Positions 6,731 through 14,491 of a DNA stretch of 15,698 nt are shown here, piece by piece. Under the pieces are notes generated by a model. It saw only the letters and a list, made by a program, of their open reading frames with translations, ran no database searches and was not told the DNA's origin. Every line of letters starts with the position of its first letter. Within the stretch, counting starts at the first letter, position 1. The position numbers were made by a program, and so were the translations under genes. Source of the DNA: Oscillospiraceae bacterium (GTDB taxonomy: Bacteria > Bacillota > Clostridia > Oscillospirales > Acutalibacteraceae); NCBI GenBank assembly GCA_029012165.1, contig JAQXLO010000031.1, positions 1 through 15,698 of the forward strand, in the 5' to 3' direction.

Positions 6731-9271
6731 TTAATACCACAGGAATCCAAGCAGCAAAACACGGATCAGCATCTGCCACCATGTATATTTTACGGTAACG
6801 ATGCACTCTGCAGTTTTTTCACCCTGCACAGAATGTGCGGTGATTTTAGCAGTACCTTTTCCCATGGGCAAGAGTTCTCCTGTGTTCTCGTTGACAATTA
6901 CAACTTTCTCATTTGAGGATGTCCACGTAACATCTTCGGATGCAGTCAACAAGTAGATTCCGCTCTTATATGTCAGTGTGACATTGGTTTCGCTCAGCGT
7001 CAGTCTGGTTGCCGGCAATTTCTTTACGCTCTTGGTTTCCGTGTAACCACAAGTCATGCAGAGACGTTCCTGCTCGCCTTCCTCATACTCTGTAGGCTCT
7101 TGCGTGACTTCCCATTCGTCAAAAGCGTGACCCGTTGCGTTCACATAATCCGATTCGACGATCGCATCACACCATATACAATAATAAACGGTATATCCTT
7201 CTTCTGTACAAGTCGGATCCACAACGGTCTCTGTCTCAAACTCATGTCCATGCGCATCAAGAGTTTCTGTGTAGCTGCTCTCACAGATTGTACAGGTATA
7301 CTCTTTGTACCCATCTTCTTCACAGGTCGCATCCACTGTATTGACCAGTTCATAGTTGTGATCGAGTGCATCGATGGTTTCCGTGTAGATGTCCCCGCAG
7401 TTTGCACAGGTATACTCTTCGTACCCCTCTTCTGTGCAAGTTGGGTTTTCGGTGTACGTCAACTCGTAGTCATGATCGGTTGGATCCGTGTAATCATCCT
7501 CATAGGTGTCGCCGCAGCGGTAACAGGTATAGGTGGTATATCCCTGTTCTGTGCAGGTCGGTTCGGTCACTTCTACATCATAGTCGTGTCCTGTGGGATC
7601 CGTGTAATCATCTTCATAGGTGTCATCGCAGACAGTGCAAGTATAGGTTGTATATCCCTGTTCTGTGCAGGTCGGTTCGGTCACTTCTACATCATAGTCG
7701 TGTTCTGTGGGATCCGTGTAATCATCCTCATAGGTGTCGCCGCAGCGGTAACAGGTATAGGTTGTATATCCCTGTTCTGTGCAGGTCGGTTCGGTTACTT
7801 CCGCATCATAGTCATGACCAAACGCATCAATGGTTTCCGTGTAGATGTCCCCGCAGTTTGCACAGGTATACTCTTCGTACCCCTCTTCTTCACAGGTCGC
7901 ATCCACCGTTTCGGACAGCCAGTAGTCGTGTTCTGTGGGATACGTGTAATCATCCTCATAGCTATCGCAGCAGACAGTGCAAGTATAGGTGGTATATCCC
8001 TGTTCTGTGCAGGTCGGTTCGGTCACTTCCGCATCATAGTCATGACCAAACGCATAAATGGTTTCCGAATAACTGTCCTCACAGTGTTTGCAGGAATATA
8101 CTTCGTATCCATCTTCTTCGCAGGTCGCTTCCACCGTTTCGGTCAGCCAATAGTCGTGTTCTGTGGGATCCGTGTAATCATCCTCATAGCTATCGCCGCA
8201 GACGGTGCAAGTATAGGTGGTATATCCCTGTTCTGTGCAGGTCGGTTCGGTCACTTCCGCATCATAGTCATGACCAAACGCATCAATGGTTTCCTTGTAG
8301 CTGTCCCCGCAGTTTGCACAGGTATACTCTTCGTACCCCTCTTCTTCACAGGTCGCATCCACTGTTTCGTTCAGCCCGTAGTCGTGTCCTGTGGGATCCG
8401 TGTAATCGCCCTCATAGCTATAGCCGCAGACAGTGCAAGTATAGGTTGTATATCCCTGTTCTGTGCAGGTCGGCGCAACAACTTCTGTTTTTCCATAATC
8501 GTGGTCATGGTAGTAACCGTCATAGTCATAATAAATTTCTGTATCCTGATTGAATAAAGAGACCGAATCCAGTGATTCAAATTCGATAGCATTCCATTCC
8601 TCTTCCGAGCCGCCGTAATACACTTCCTGCAGTTTTCTGCAGTTAAAGAATCCAAACGCATCCAGGCTACTTACTGTGTTCGGAATATAAACGCACTCCA
8701 GCGCAGAGCAACCGTAAAATGCCTCGCATATGTTCTGCACACCATACGGCACAGTAAATTCGGTCAACGCTGTGCACCCCGAAAAAATACCGTCTTCAAG
8801 CGTTTTTATGCCGGGTTCAATCGTTGCATCCCATAAAGCTATACACTCGCTGAAGGCGCTTTTGCCGATTTCCTTAACATTGTTCGGAATATAAATGCTC
8901 TCTATTGCACTGCAAGAATAAAATGCATGGTTCCCTATTTTTGAAACAGTCTCAGAAAAGTCAATCGTTTGCAGATTTGCGCATCCATAAAACGCACACC
9001 CTCCGACACTGGTCACGCCATCAGCAACAACAACACTCTTTATATAGCTCTTGTAGGACTGCCATGGTGCGGTATTATATCCATAGTCGTTCATCGCACC
9101 GATACCCTGAATCATGATCTCTCCAGTGCCGGTATTCAACGTCCATGCAACATTATCACCGCATACGCCACTATGGTTTGCCGCTGACACAAGCATTCCC
9201 AATCCCATTGCCGGTGCAGTCCCAAACAGCATTAGCACACACAATACGATTGCTGCCATTCTTTTTTTCAT
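6731..9271 (-). CDS. Exported BspA-like leucine-rich-repeat protein with tandem Cys3His repeats
   Basis: 846 aa from the ATG at 9271, chosen because AAGGGG lies just upstream and MKKRMAAIVLCVLMLFG starts a clean signal peptide (cleavage likely after VSA, residue 30). An in-frame GTG at 9310 would put 13 charged residues ahead of it and is less likely. Domains: BspA-type LRR_5 repeats (about 77-225, for example GCAFYGCANLQTIDF and IGNHAFYSCSAIESIYIPN), then 12 full and one degenerate ~38-residue repeats (about 255-751), an Ig-like domain (752-828, with TSSNEKVVIVNENTGEL) and the hydrophobic aromatic tail WWQMLIRVLLLGFLWY. Each full repeat has the pattern C-x9-C-x2-C-x12/13-H. BspA-like proteins are surface or secreted and often bind host or microbial ligands. 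No LPXTG motif, SLH or dockerin domain is seen. It has its own candidate promoter and a terminator. The exact role is unknown. Confidence 0.9.
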   Translation of the reverse strand: MKKRMAAIVLCVLMLFGTAPAMGLGMLVSAANHSGVCGDNVAWTLNTGTGEIMIQGIGAMNDYGYNTAPWQSYKSYIKSVVVADGVTSVGGCAFYGCANLQTIDFSETVSKIGNHAFYSCSAIESIYIPNNVKEIGKSAFSECIALWDATIEPGIKTLEDGIFSGCTALTEFTVPYGVQNICEAFYGCSALECVYIPNTVSSLDAFGFFNCRKLQEVYYGGSEEEWNAIEFESLDSVSLFNQDTEIYYDYDGYYHDHDYGKTEVVAPTCTEQGYTTYTCTVCGYSYEGDYTDPTGHDYGLNETVDATCEEEGYEEYTCANCGDSYKETIDAFGHDYDAEVTEPTCTEQGYTTYTCTVCGDSYEDDYTDPTEHDYWLTETVEATCEEDGYEVYSCKHCEDSYSETIYAFGHDYDAEVTEPTCTEQGYTTYTCTVCCDSYEDDYTYPTEHDYWLSETVDATCEEEGYEEYTCANCGDIYTETIDAFGHDYDAEVTEPTCTEQGYTTYTCYRCGDTYEDDYTDPTEHDYDVEVTEPTCTEQGYTTYTCTVCDDTYEDDYTDPTGHDYDVEVTEPTCTEQGYTTYTCYRCGDTYEDDYTDPTDHDYELTYTENPTCTEEGYEEYTCANCGDIYTETIDALDHNYELVNTVDATCEEDGYKEYTCTICESSYTETLDAHGHEFETETVVDPTCTEEGYTVYYCIWCDAIVESDYVNATGHAFDEWEVTQEPTEYEEGEQERLCMTCGYTETKSVKKLPATRLTLSETNVTLTYKSGIYLLTASEDVTWTSSNEKVVIVNENTGELLPMGKGTAKITAHSVQGEKTAECIVTVKYTWWQMLIRVLLLGFLWY
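7019..8509 (-). repeat. In-gene tandem repeats, ~114 bp each (13 copies)
   Basis: Thirteen in-frame copies encode HDY-x7/9-TC-x9-C-x2-C-x12/13 units. Two types can be told apart. Type A has TEPTCTEQGYTTYTC and ends DDYTDPT; type B has VDATCEEEGYEEYTC and ends ETIDAFG. The order is roughly A-B-A-B-A-B-A-A-A-B-B, followed by a diverged copy (FETETVVDPTC) and a degenerate last copy with only the CxxC. Many stretches are identical at the DNA level between copies, so the copy number has probably changed recently by recombination. The repeats also keep long antisense frames open; these are not genes. Confidence 0.95.
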
Positions 9272-9359
9272 TATAATATCCCCTTTTGATTTTTTTACAT
9301 CTCTGTTCACCGGTTAATACCAAATGAACCCCAACAAGAAAATGACGATAGGCCAGTAT

Positions 9360-9389
9360 ATTCTATTGCAATTTAAATATCCTCGTCAA
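9360..9389 (-). promoter_or_regulatory. Candidate sigma-A promoter of the LRR surface-protein gene
   Basis: On the minus strand, -35 TTGACG (9384-9389) matches five of six positions. With an 18-nt AT-rich spacer, -10 TAGAAT (9360-9365) also matches five of six. The transcript would start near 9353, leaving a leader of about 80 nt before the ATG at 9271. It is the best match in this interval but was found by eye. Confidence 0.5.
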
Positions 9390-9867
9390 TATTTTCTCTT
9401 TTTATGGTTGATGTTTTGAATAAGTGCTGGATTCCCAATAGATGCATCATCTGCCGATTCATCATCTCTCTTTCGTTTAGCCCTTTTACAAAAACAACTC
9501 AACAGCTATGAACGATTCCACTGGGCGGCCGTTTTGCCGACGCAATCCGCACAGTACTGACAAAGACGAGCAATGTGAATTTCTCGTGCACGATGTCGAT
9601 AAAGTTGTTTTGCCGCTTTTGTTCTGGTCCGCTTTCTCCCAAAAATGGCATCCACATGGATCGTACGCTCCGTTTTGGCGCCTCCTTTTCGTATTTTGTA
9701 AATTAGAATTTAAATAATTTTTTCAAAAGTTCTATATTCACAACCATAAGTATATATTAACAGATTTATTCGAGGATGTCTATCCAATGACAAAAGATAT
9801 AATCAAATCTTAATAATCTTAAACAAATCTTAAAATTATTTAGTTTTTTATATTTCTTTTTTCCATT
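9390..9867. other. Gene-free interval of about 480 bp
   Basis: I see no convincing gene. The centre (about 9510-9690) is richer in GC and contains an open frame of 69 codons, but it lacks a ribosome binding site and has no recognisable protein features. The stretch from about 9700 to 9867 is very AT-rich. It contains three ATCTTA copies (9807, 9816, 9827) and an AT-only inverted repeat (9812-9822 with 9830-9840). The GC-rich middle may be the remains of a gene, but I cannot name one. Confidence 0.6.
9812..9840. other. AT-rich inverted repeat after the PstS-like gene
   Basis: Arms AATAATCTTAA and TTAAAATTATT pair with one mismatch around a 7-nt loop, 28 nt past the minus-strand stop at 9868. 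It could stall or end the PstS-like transcript, but the stem has almost no GC, and the T-run that would favour termination lies on the plus-strand side. Confidence 0.3.
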
Positions 9868-10818
9868 TTATTTTGCAACATAATTTTCCTTTTCCACCAA
9901 TTCCCTGCCTTGTGCGGAGCAGATCCAGTTGTAGAGGATGCGTTCGGGAGAATCCTCTGCAGCATCCTTGCGGATAACCACATAGAAATCGTTCGTCAAG
10001 CCGTATTCGCCGCTTCCGATCGTTTCGTTGGATGGCTGTACGCCGTCGAGTGCAAGGATTTTGCTGGAATCCAGCTTGTCGTCCTCCATATTCGTCAGGT
10101 AATAGTACACCGTGTAACCGAGGGCATTTTCACAGCCATCGTACTGTGCGACGGCTTCCAGCAGTCCGATCATCGAGTCGATCATCAAATCCCTCGGAGG
10201 ACTCATCAGCGCATCGCCAAGGTTAATGAGCTTATCAAACAGTGTCTGGCTGCCGCTGTCCCTGTTGCGCTGATAGGGCAGAATATCTGCGTTTTTGCCC
10301 CCCACTTCGTTCCAGTTCGTGATCTTGCCGGAATAGATTTTTTTGATCTGATCCAGCGTAAGAGAGTCCACCTGATTGTCTTTGCTGCAAATAAACACCA
10401 GGGCATCTGTACCAATCGGCGTCATCTCCAGTTCTGTTCCGCTGTCTGCGATGTATTTCTTGGCTTCCTCGCTGGGCTCATACGCCAGCAGAATGTCAAA
10501 ATCGCCATCGATGATCGCTTTATAATTATCCGTTGTGGAACCGGCGAACGTGATTAACTCGTTTGCCTCGTCACGCTTGATGCCCAATACGGTTGCCGTG
10601 ACCGCTTCGCCCAGCGGCAGGTTTGCAAGTGAGCCGCCCATGCGCGGATAGTTTTCGAGCGTGAACGTGAAAGCGTTCTGCAAAGTGGTTTCTTCGGCAG
10701 CAACGCTGACGGGAGCTGCCTGCGTTTGCGTTGTGTTTCTTTCGGGTGCTGTGGGCGTGCCGCAGGCAGAGAGCCAAAGCAGCGCTGCCGCAAGAATAAT
10801 GATCCATGTTTTTTTCAT
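9868..10818 (-). CDS. PstS-like substrate-binding lipoprotein
   Basis: A 316-aa lipoprotein with signal MKKTWIIILAAALLWLSAC (lipobox LSAC, Cys19), a short Thr/Gln-rich linker, then one periplasmic-binding-protein domain of the PstS-like family (about 50-316). Family marks are YPRMGGSLANLPLGEA (57-72), with the ligand-loop Ser near the domain start, IYSGKITNWNEVGG (161-174) and YQRNRDSGSQTLF (182-194). PstS proteins bind phosphate for the PstCAB importer, but no permease or ATPase gene is nearby, so transport is uncertain. It may instead sense or hold an anion at the surface. It lies 12 nt after the WG-repeat gene with GGAGG in the gap, so the two are co-transcribed. It is the last gene of that unit. 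Confidence 0.88.
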   Translation of the reverse strand: MKKTWIIILAAALLWLSACGTPTAPERNTTQTQAAPVSVAAEETTLQNAFTFTLENYPRMGGSLANLPLGEAVTATVLGIKRDEANELITFAGSTTDNYKAIIDGDFDILLAYEPSEEAKKYIADSGTELEMTPIGTDALVFICSKDNQVDSLTLDQIKKIYSGKITNWNEVGGKNADILPYQRNRDSGSQTLFDKLINLGDALMSPPRDLMIDSMIGLLEAVAQYDGCENALGYTVYYYLTNMEDDKLDSSKILALDGVQPSNETIGSGEYGLTNDFYVVIRKDAAEDSPERILYNWICSAQGRELVEKENYVAK

Positions 10819-10830
10819 AGTTTTTCCTCC

Positions 10831-12465
10831 TTAACCGGCCGATGCCACGAACATACGCAGCAGTATTTTTTCTGTGTTCAGATTTTCGACAAATGAAAAA
10901 CCGTTCCGAATGCCGACACAATACGCCGTGCCGTCCACTTCAAAAACCTCCAAAAAGGATTTGCGGTATATCACACTTTGCGTTTGCAGATCAAGCAGCA
11001 CGTCATCACTTGCGCCATTGTAGTCCTTGAAAAGAAGCCACCGATCTGCGTAACCCCTCTTTTGATGATCCTCGGTTTGCAAAATAGTTTTTCCGCTCTG
11101 CAAATCAATAACGTCTCGATGATAAACAGAATCATCCTGCTCATTCGATTGGAAATGCTCATATACAAAGAATCGGTTACCGATCGTATATGGTGAATTG
11201 TAGGTATTATAATCCTGTGCAAACTGTGACATATCCAGATCGCCATTTTTGCTCCAGTCAATCGGTTTGTCTGTTGCAAGTTCACAGTACGTCAAAGCAT
11301 CCGCTCCGGCTTCCTGTGATTGATAACACACCTTGCCGAAAATCATGACGAGGCGGGGCTCTTGCGCATGAATCGAGCCTACAGGCTGCAGCGACGCATC
11401 GTAGCATTGGAACCCGTTGTCTTGCTCCACGCAAAGCATTGTTTCATCTGCAGCTGTTTCGCCCTCGACCCATTGAACCGACATACCCTTGTGAACCGTT
11501 GGCATACGATCCTTTCCGGAAATATCCACCAGCTTTTGCTTATCCTCCCCAAAAGATAAAAGAATATAGTCGCCGAATTCTTCCACATGAGAAACATTCT
11601 TTTCGTTGCGCAAAATCCTGTTTCCTTCAAGATCGTAAAAGCGATACCCTTCCTGATCGTAAAAGTACAGACATCCGCACCGCATGACCGGGGCACCTCC
11701 CTCGTTCGCAGAATACCCCGCCATTGCGGTATTGGACAGCGTTTTGATCCGCTGAAAGTTCATGTCATATACCGCAACGCAGTCGTACCATGCACTGCCC
11801 TCCTGCGCTTCTGCGTATGCATTCGGGATCAGCACCACACGATCCTTTGTGAACATATGGAAATGACTGTACGGAATCTCCAGTATCTTTGAACCTTTTA
11901 TATTCACCAGATAACTACTGCGGCACTCACCGGGATCCTCCTCATGGATCTGCGACGCCGGAACATTTGTCTGGTCGTAGACAGACAGCAGGTAGAACAT
12001 CTCCCCGTTTGGCGCTGTGTCTACAGATATCCATTTGTACACGGCGTCTACCACGATTTTGCCGTCTGTTGTCATCAGACCGTAACGGAAGGAAGTCTCC
12101 GGCATTGCGCCCTCTATTTCATGGATATTTCCAAAATCCTGCACCACGCCGATAAACGGCACCAAAGCCCCGTAGTCATTGCGTGCAATCAAGTGATCCT
12201 GATATGTGTCATACCAGCGGTCAGCCATTGTTTTTGCATCATAGCGCCCTATGTCCGGCAGCGACTCCAGCTGAAAGGAGACCCGCTGCGGCACAGTTTG
12301 TTTTTCGTCCGTCTCGATGTTCGTCGTGCACTCCGTTTCCTCCGGCAGATCATTCGGCTCCCGTGCCTTTTTCTCGTGGCTGGTATAAATCGCCAAGCAA
12401 ACAGCAGATACTATAAAAATGGAAACTGACAGACAGATAATAATGTTTTTTTTCGTATTCTTCAT
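10831..12465 (-). CDS. Membrane-anchored WG-repeat / beta-propeller-like protein
   Basis: 544 aa from the ATG at 12465, chosen because AAAGGGG precedes it and the protein then opens with MKNTKKN and one hydrophobic segment (about residues 8-27, no lipobox). The frame stays open for 47 more codons upstream, but that part covers the promoter block. After an acidic Thr/Glu linker, a WG-like unit is visible (YGLMTTDGKIVVDAVY, about residue 130). Weaker strand-turn units of the same style follow (YDLEGNRILRNE, DLQSGKTILQTED, DLQTQSVIYRKS), suggesting an extracytoplasmic beta-propeller. The family is often seen in Firmicutes surface proteins and its ligands are mostly unknown. It is the first gene of a two-gene unit with the PstS-like lipoprotein, so the two may work on the same ligand or complex; that is inference. 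Confidence 0.82.
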   Translation of the reverse strand: MKNTKKNIIICLSVSIFIVSAVCLAIYTSHEKKAREPNDLPEETECTTNIETDEKQTVPQRVSFQLESLPDIGRYDAKTMADRWYDTYQDHLIARNDYGALVPFIGVVQDFGNIHEIEGAMPETSFRYGLMTTDGKIVVDAVYKWISVDTAPNGEMFYLLSVYDQTNVPASQIHEEDPGECRSSYLVNIKGSKILEIPYSHFHMFTKDRVVLIPNAYAEAQEGSAWYDCVAVYDMNFQRIKTLSNTAMAGYSANEGGAPVMRCGCLYFYDQEGYRFYDLEGNRILRNEKNVSHVEEFGDYILLSFGEDKQKLVDISGKDRMPTVHKGMSVQWVEGETAADETMLCVEQDNGFQCYDASLQPVGSIHAQEPRLVMIFGKVCYQSQEAGADALTYCELATDKPIDWSKNGDLDMSQFAQDYNTYNSPYTIGNRFFVYEHFQSNEQDDSVYHRDVIDLQSGKTILQTEDHQKRGYADRWLLFKDYNGASDDVLLDLQTQSVIYRKSFLEVFEVDGTAYCVGIRNGFSFVENLNTEKILLRMFVASAG

Positions 12466-12503
12466 CTTGCTTTCCCCTTTACTTTTGCGATAACGGAATG
12501 TCG

Positions 12504-12582
12504 AACATCCTTTCGTAAATAGAGTATCATACTGTCCTCCTGTTTTCATGCGTATGTCATAAATACTATGCTTTTTGTAAAA
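12504..12582 (-). promoter_or_regulatory. Promoter block A (copy shared with 15354-15433)
   Basis: About 80 bp upstream of the WG-repeat gene aligns with the block upstream of the three-lipoprotein unit at roughly 63 of 80 positions, counted by eye. A candidate promoter inside it reads -35 ATGAAA (12544-12549), 17-nt spacer, extended TGA, -10 TACTCT (12521-12526). A 16-bp stretch at its upstream end, TTTTACAAAAAGCATA, is identical in both copies. The -10 is weak, so an activator or an alternative sigma factor is possible. Between this block and the stop at 12693 I see no clear terminator, so read-through from the upstream unit is possible. Confidence 0.6.
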
Positions 12583-12692
12583 GATAAACCGTACGGCGTA
12601 GGGCAACGCTTTAAAGCCGCAAGCAAAGAGGCAGCAGCACAGCTTGATTCCATGCCGCTACTTGTGTTTCGTAGGGTAAAGGAAAGAGAGAG

Positions 12693-13658
12693 TTAAATCC
12701 CTTTGTCCTCATTTTCAAAGTCTTCAATGGTGGCATAAAGGGAAAACCCATAAATCTTTTGAACCTTTTTCGTTTCTGCAATCTGGTATTTTCCGGAGCC
12801 GCCGTAACCGTCCTGTCCATTTTTGTACAGTGTGAAGCCATAAGGATTAAGCTCGGAATTTATTGCTTGCTTATAGCTGTCATATTTGCCTTCCTTGCCG
12901 CTTCCGTCCGCATCTACTGCATACAATGCACCGTCCTCGTAATCATATCCGTCCTCGTTGTCTAAATACAGACCAATACCGCCGGTATATCCAGGGTCTG
13001 TAATTCCCTTGACCCATACAAATTTATTGTTCCGGATTTGATAAATGTCATAATCCGCACTCCATGCCATATGCGACATGAAACGACTGATGCATATGAT
13101 ATTTTCCTCTGTCAAGAACACTTCCTGTGCTTCGCCCCGATAATCACCGTGTAACGTTTCATCATAGATGTCGCTTGTCGCAGCCCCATCGCCCATATAG
13201 CGCTGCACCAGCACATCCGAAACGACGGCTTTGTTTCCTGTCGGTACAAAATAATACAAAGCGGTTGTTTCAGCGGATCCGTTCTTTGCAGGGATGCGCT
13301 CAAAAGCCAGCATTTCCGGCTGACCATCTCCGTTCAGATCACGCAGAATATGCCCTGATGATTCCGGGTCAAAACGTGCTTTCCAGCACGCCTCCAGCAG
13401 CTCCGTTGCACCGGATGCATTTTTATCCATAAAATCAGTGCGATCCGGTTGATACGCCGTTGCCGATCCCTCCGTTGTTTCTTCGACCGTCGTTTCCTCA
13501 CTTGTCAGTTCCTCCGTCGTTGTTTCGGATAAGGTGCTCGTTTCGGTGACCGGTTCCGTTTCCGGTTCGATATACAGCTCCTCCACAGGCTTCGCACCAC
13601 AGGCCGCAAGGGCGGCCAGCAGCACAAGTGTCACCATAAACGCAGGCAGTCTTTTCAT
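12693..13658 (-). CDS. Lipoprotein with FG-GAP-like acidic motif, 321 aa
   Basis: The signal peptide ends in lipobox LAAC (Cys20). A linker of nearly pure Glu/Thr/Ser follows (about 31-65, including TTTEELTSEETTVEETTEG), then a domain of about 250 residues. The clearest motif is ILRDLNGDGQPEMLAF (about 104-119). This D-x-N-x-D-G signature, followed by a strand, is typical of calcium-binding FG-GAP/VCBS-like blades. Other acidic loops occur near the C-terminus (DNEDGYDYEDG, DADGSG). I do not recognise a named family; a surface-exposed, Ca-stabilised domain is the likely picture. The gene follows 12 nt after 13671-14438 with TAAGGAGG in the gap and is the last of three similarly designed lipoprotein genes. 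Confidence 0.85.
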   Translation of the reverse strand: MKRLPAFMVTLVLLAALAACGAKPVEELYIEPETEPVTETSTLSETTTEELTSEETTVEETTEGSATAYQPDRTDFMDKNASGATELLEACWKARFDPESSGHILRDLNGDGQPEMLAFERIPAKNGSAETTALYYFVPTGNKAVVSDVLVQRYMGDGAATSDIYDETLHGDYRGEAQEVFLTEENIICISRFMSHMAWSADYDIYQIRNNKFVWVKGITDPGYTGGIGLYLDNEDGYDYEDGALYAVDADGSGKEGKYDSYKQAINSELNPYGFTLYKNGQDGYGGSGKYQIAETKKVQKIYGFSLYATIEDFENEDKGI

Positions 13659-13670
13659 TTTCTTTCCTCC

Positions 13671-14438
13671 TTATTCTTGTGTAAAAGCGATCCACTGAAT
13701 GTCTGTCATCGGTTCATAAGCATCCATTTCGTCATAGAACGCTTCATACTCCGCTTGAGAGATTGTTGTCGTTTCGGACAGTTCATTAAACGCCCAATAC
13801 TCATGAGAGTAATACTCTTTTCCCATATCCATGCTGACGCCTTTGCCGGATACCAACGCTCCATCCTCCTCTACGGTGTATAACGCATATTCACCGCTTA
13901 TGGATTGACTGTCGTAGAGTATCGTTCCGTCTGCATGAATTGTGAAGCATCCCCTCCATCCGAGATTGTCGCTGAACAGCCGTGCAGGTTTTCCTTCCGA
14001 ACAGCCCCACGCATCATAAATCCGCATATTATCCGGATTCACTTCGTCCCCGTCATTGCCGGCAATAAACAGCTCCGGCTGTCCGTCGTTGCATAAATCG
14101 ATCAAGGCATAATACAAATTCGTAATTTCACGGCCAAGTACGATACTGCCAACATATCCGCCCTCCGGGTATTCCTCGGTCGGCGTGTACTTTGTGCGAA
14201 TACCGTTCTGATACGCTTCCAGAATAATACGATACGGACTACCGGCAAATGCAGACTGTTCTTTTGCATCTGTCTCCGGCTCGGCAACCGTGGACGCCGT
14301 GGATTCGTCCATCGTTGTACCCGGCATGGAGATATTCTGCTGTGTGTTCGATTCCTTTGCAATCTGCTCTTGTGCTCCGCAGGCTGCAAGCGTGGATGCA
14401 ATGGATAGGGCTAAAAGAATTGCTGAAATACGTTTCAT
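13671..14438 (-). CDS. Lipoprotein with FG-GAP-like motif, 255 aa
   Basis: The signal peptide MKRISAILLALSIASTLAAC gives lipidation at Cys20 (lipobox LAAC). A Ser/Thr/Glu linker reaches about residue 60. The mature domain has the segment YYALIDLCNDGQPELFIAG (109-127), which matches the DLNGDGxPE motif of the next gene except that Cys replaces one ligand position. NDGDEVNPDN follows as a second acidic loop. The second half (TIHADGTILYDS, YALYTVEEDGALV) looks like short beta hairpins. Function is unknown. It is the middle gene of the three-lipoprotein unit: 53 nt after 14492-15316, with AAGGAG before its ATG, and 12 nt before 12693-13658. The three proteins share design more than sequence, so they are probably distant paralogues. 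Confidence 0.85.
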   Translation of the reverse strand: MKRISAILLALSIASTLAACGAQEQIAKESNTQQNISMPGTTMDESTASTVAEPETDAKEQSAFAGSPYRIILEAYQNGIRTKYTPTEEYPEGGYVGSIVLGREITNLYYALIDLCNDGQPELFIAGNDGDEVNPDNMRIYDAWGCSEGKPARLFSDNLGWRGCFTIHADGTILYDSQSISGEYALYTVEEDGALVSGKGVSMDMGKEYYSHEYWAFNELSETTTISQAEYEAFYDEMDAYEPMTDIQWIAFTQE

Positions 14439-14491
14439 TTTTTCTCATTCTCCTTGTTTTTGATAGGTTTTCGCAACAAATATATCCGGCA

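Noticed and set aside
7100..8557. Long plus-strand open frames of 485 and 395 codons
   Set aside because: They mirror the tandem repeats of the minus-strand surface protein, which has a signal peptide, ribosome binding site and domain order; the antisense frames have none of these.
9272..9310. GTG start of the LRR surface protein at 9310
   Set aside because: It would add 13 charged residues before the signal peptide, while the ATG at 9271 has AAGGGG correctly placed.
9508..9717. 69-codon plus-strand gene
   Set aside because: No ribosome binding site, no signal or domain, and ordinary composition for a chance open frame.
9807..9832. PhoP/PhoB-type direct repeats (ATCTTA three times) controlling the PstS-like gene
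   Set aside because: They lie downstream of that gene, spacing is uneven (9 and 11 bp), and the region is so AT-rich that such words arise by chance.
12466..12606. 47-codon N-terminal extension of the WG-repeat protein
   Set aside because: The extension overlaps the promoter block, which matches the non-coding block at 15354-15433, and the ATG at 12465 has its own ribosome binding site and membrane anchor.
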